Below the pieces are notes generated by a model. That model worked only from the letters and a program-made list of their open reading frames with translations. It did not search any database and was not told the origin of the DNA. The position numbers and the translations under genes were made by a program. From Nitrospinota bacterium (GTDB taxonomy: Bacteria; UBA8248), in NCBI GenBank assembly GCA_011523725.1, contig WTGD01000037.1:1-6089 (forward strand): 6,089 bases of DNA, read 5' to 3'. Below are positions 5,968 to 6,089 of this stretch, in pieces. Numbering within the stretch: the first letter of the stretch is position 1; each line of letters opens with the position of its first letter.

Positions 5968-5986
5968 CTCCACGAAGTAGGTGGAG
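5968..5986 (+). other. Leader hairpin just upstream of the ribosome binding site
   Basis: CTCCAC (5968-5973) pairs with GTGGAG (5981-5986) around a 7-nt loop. The CCTCC at 5967-5971 is also complementary to the Shine-Dalgarno GGAGG at 5997-6001, so forming this hairpin would keep that sequence away from the ribosome binding site. Confidence 0.45.
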
Positions 5987-5995
5987 AAGCTGGAA

Positions 5996-6001
5996 AGGAG
6001 G
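5996..6001 (+). promoter_or_regulatory. Strong Shine-Dalgarno sequence for the gene at 6008
   Basis: AGGAGG lies 6 nt before the ATG at 6008, the best ribosome binding site in the window. It is the main reason for calling the short downstream reading frame a gene. Confidence 0.7.
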
Positions 6002-6007
6002 CCCGTC

Positions 6008-6089
6008 ATGGCGATAAGAACTCAAAGACCCGGATACAAGACACATGGGACGAGCCAGACCTCGAAGCGCATTCATCAAGCCTGTATGC
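6008..6089 (+). CDS. Unidentified gene, N-terminal 27 codons only
   Basis: The ATG at 6008 opens a frame of 27 codons with no stop before the window ends. The visible protein begins MAIRTQRPGYKTHGTSQ and continues with a basic, polar stretch (TSKRIHQACM). It is rich in Arg, Lys, Thr and His and has no signal peptide or membrane segment. I do not recognise it. A perfect-consensus Shine-Dalgarno sequence with 6-nt spacing, a candidate promoter and a structured AT-rich leader upstream argue that it is expressed. The basic start would fit a nucleic-acid-binding protein, but so short a fragment cannot show this. A short leader peptide is also possible. Confidence 0.5.
   Translation, partial: MAIRTQRPGYKTHGTSQTSKRIHQACM

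Larger units (their letters stand above)
5690..6007. other. AT-rich 318-bp intergenic region with several inverted repeats
   Basis: No credible gene lies here. From about 5740 to 5965 the DNA is strikingly AT-rich compared with the GC-rich coding DNA on the left. The region carries the ribosome binding site of the leftward lipoprotein, at least five inverted repeats (listed separately), a plausible rightward promoter and the leader of the gene starting at 6008. The composition shift could mark the edge of acquired DNA or simply a strong regulatory region. No terminal repeats or target-site duplication can be shown because the window ends. Confidence 0.7.

Noticed and set aside
5831..6079. 82-codon minus-strand open frame across the AT-rich region
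   Set aside because: It is antisense to the strong ribosome binding site and ATG at 6008, spans predicted leader hairpins, and its protein has no coherent domain or composition.
5740..6089. IS200/IS605 element or retron upstream RNA
   Set aside because: The AT-rich hairpins before a gene prompted the idea, but the 27 visible residues resemble neither a TnpA nor a reverse transcriptase start, and no element ends or a complete non-coding RNA fold can be shown.

Overview
The window looks like an ordinary chromosomal segment from a diderm (Gram-negative type) bacterium. Coding DNA is fairly GC-rich. Two genes point to an outer membrane: an MlaE-family lipid-transport permease and a lipobox-bearing lipoprotein. 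Ribosome binding sites are of the Shine-Dalgarno type, and TTG and GTG starts are both used. I cannot place the lineage from the sequence alone.

Layout, left to right. (1) The N-terminal 227 codons of an MlaE-type permease (minus strand) run off the left edge. (2) A 184-bp divergent intergenic region carries several TTGC...GCGG repeats. (3) An unrecognised protein with about six membrane segments lies on the plus strand at 866-1690. (4) It converges, with an 8-bp gap, on a minus-strand two-gene unit: threonine aldolase (TTG start at 3512) followed by a PhnP-like metallo-beta-lactamase-fold hydrolase, joined by an ATGA overlap. (5) A divergent promoter region with palindromes (3513-3688) separates that unit from (6) a plus-strand Ste24-type M48 membrane metalloprotease (3689-4810). 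(7) This converges, with a 12-bp gap, on a minus-strand alpha/beta-hydrolase-fold lipoprotein (4823-5689, GTG start) whose catalytic residues appear to be lost. (8) A markedly AT-rich 318-bp non-coding stretch follows, packed with inverted repeats. It leads into (9) the first 27 codons of an unidentified plus-strand gene with a strong ribosome binding site, cut by the right edge.

The envelope theme (MlaE permease, polytopic membrane protein, membrane protease, lipoprotein) is suggestive, but the genes lie in separate, mostly divergent or convergent units, so no shared pathway can be claimed. Only the aldolase/MBL pair is a clear operon. The items most worth following up are the structured AT-rich leader at the right end, with mutually exclusive pairings near the ribosome binding site, and the probable pseudoenzyme lipoprotein. 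I see no CRISPR array, tRNA, rRNA or complete mobile element.
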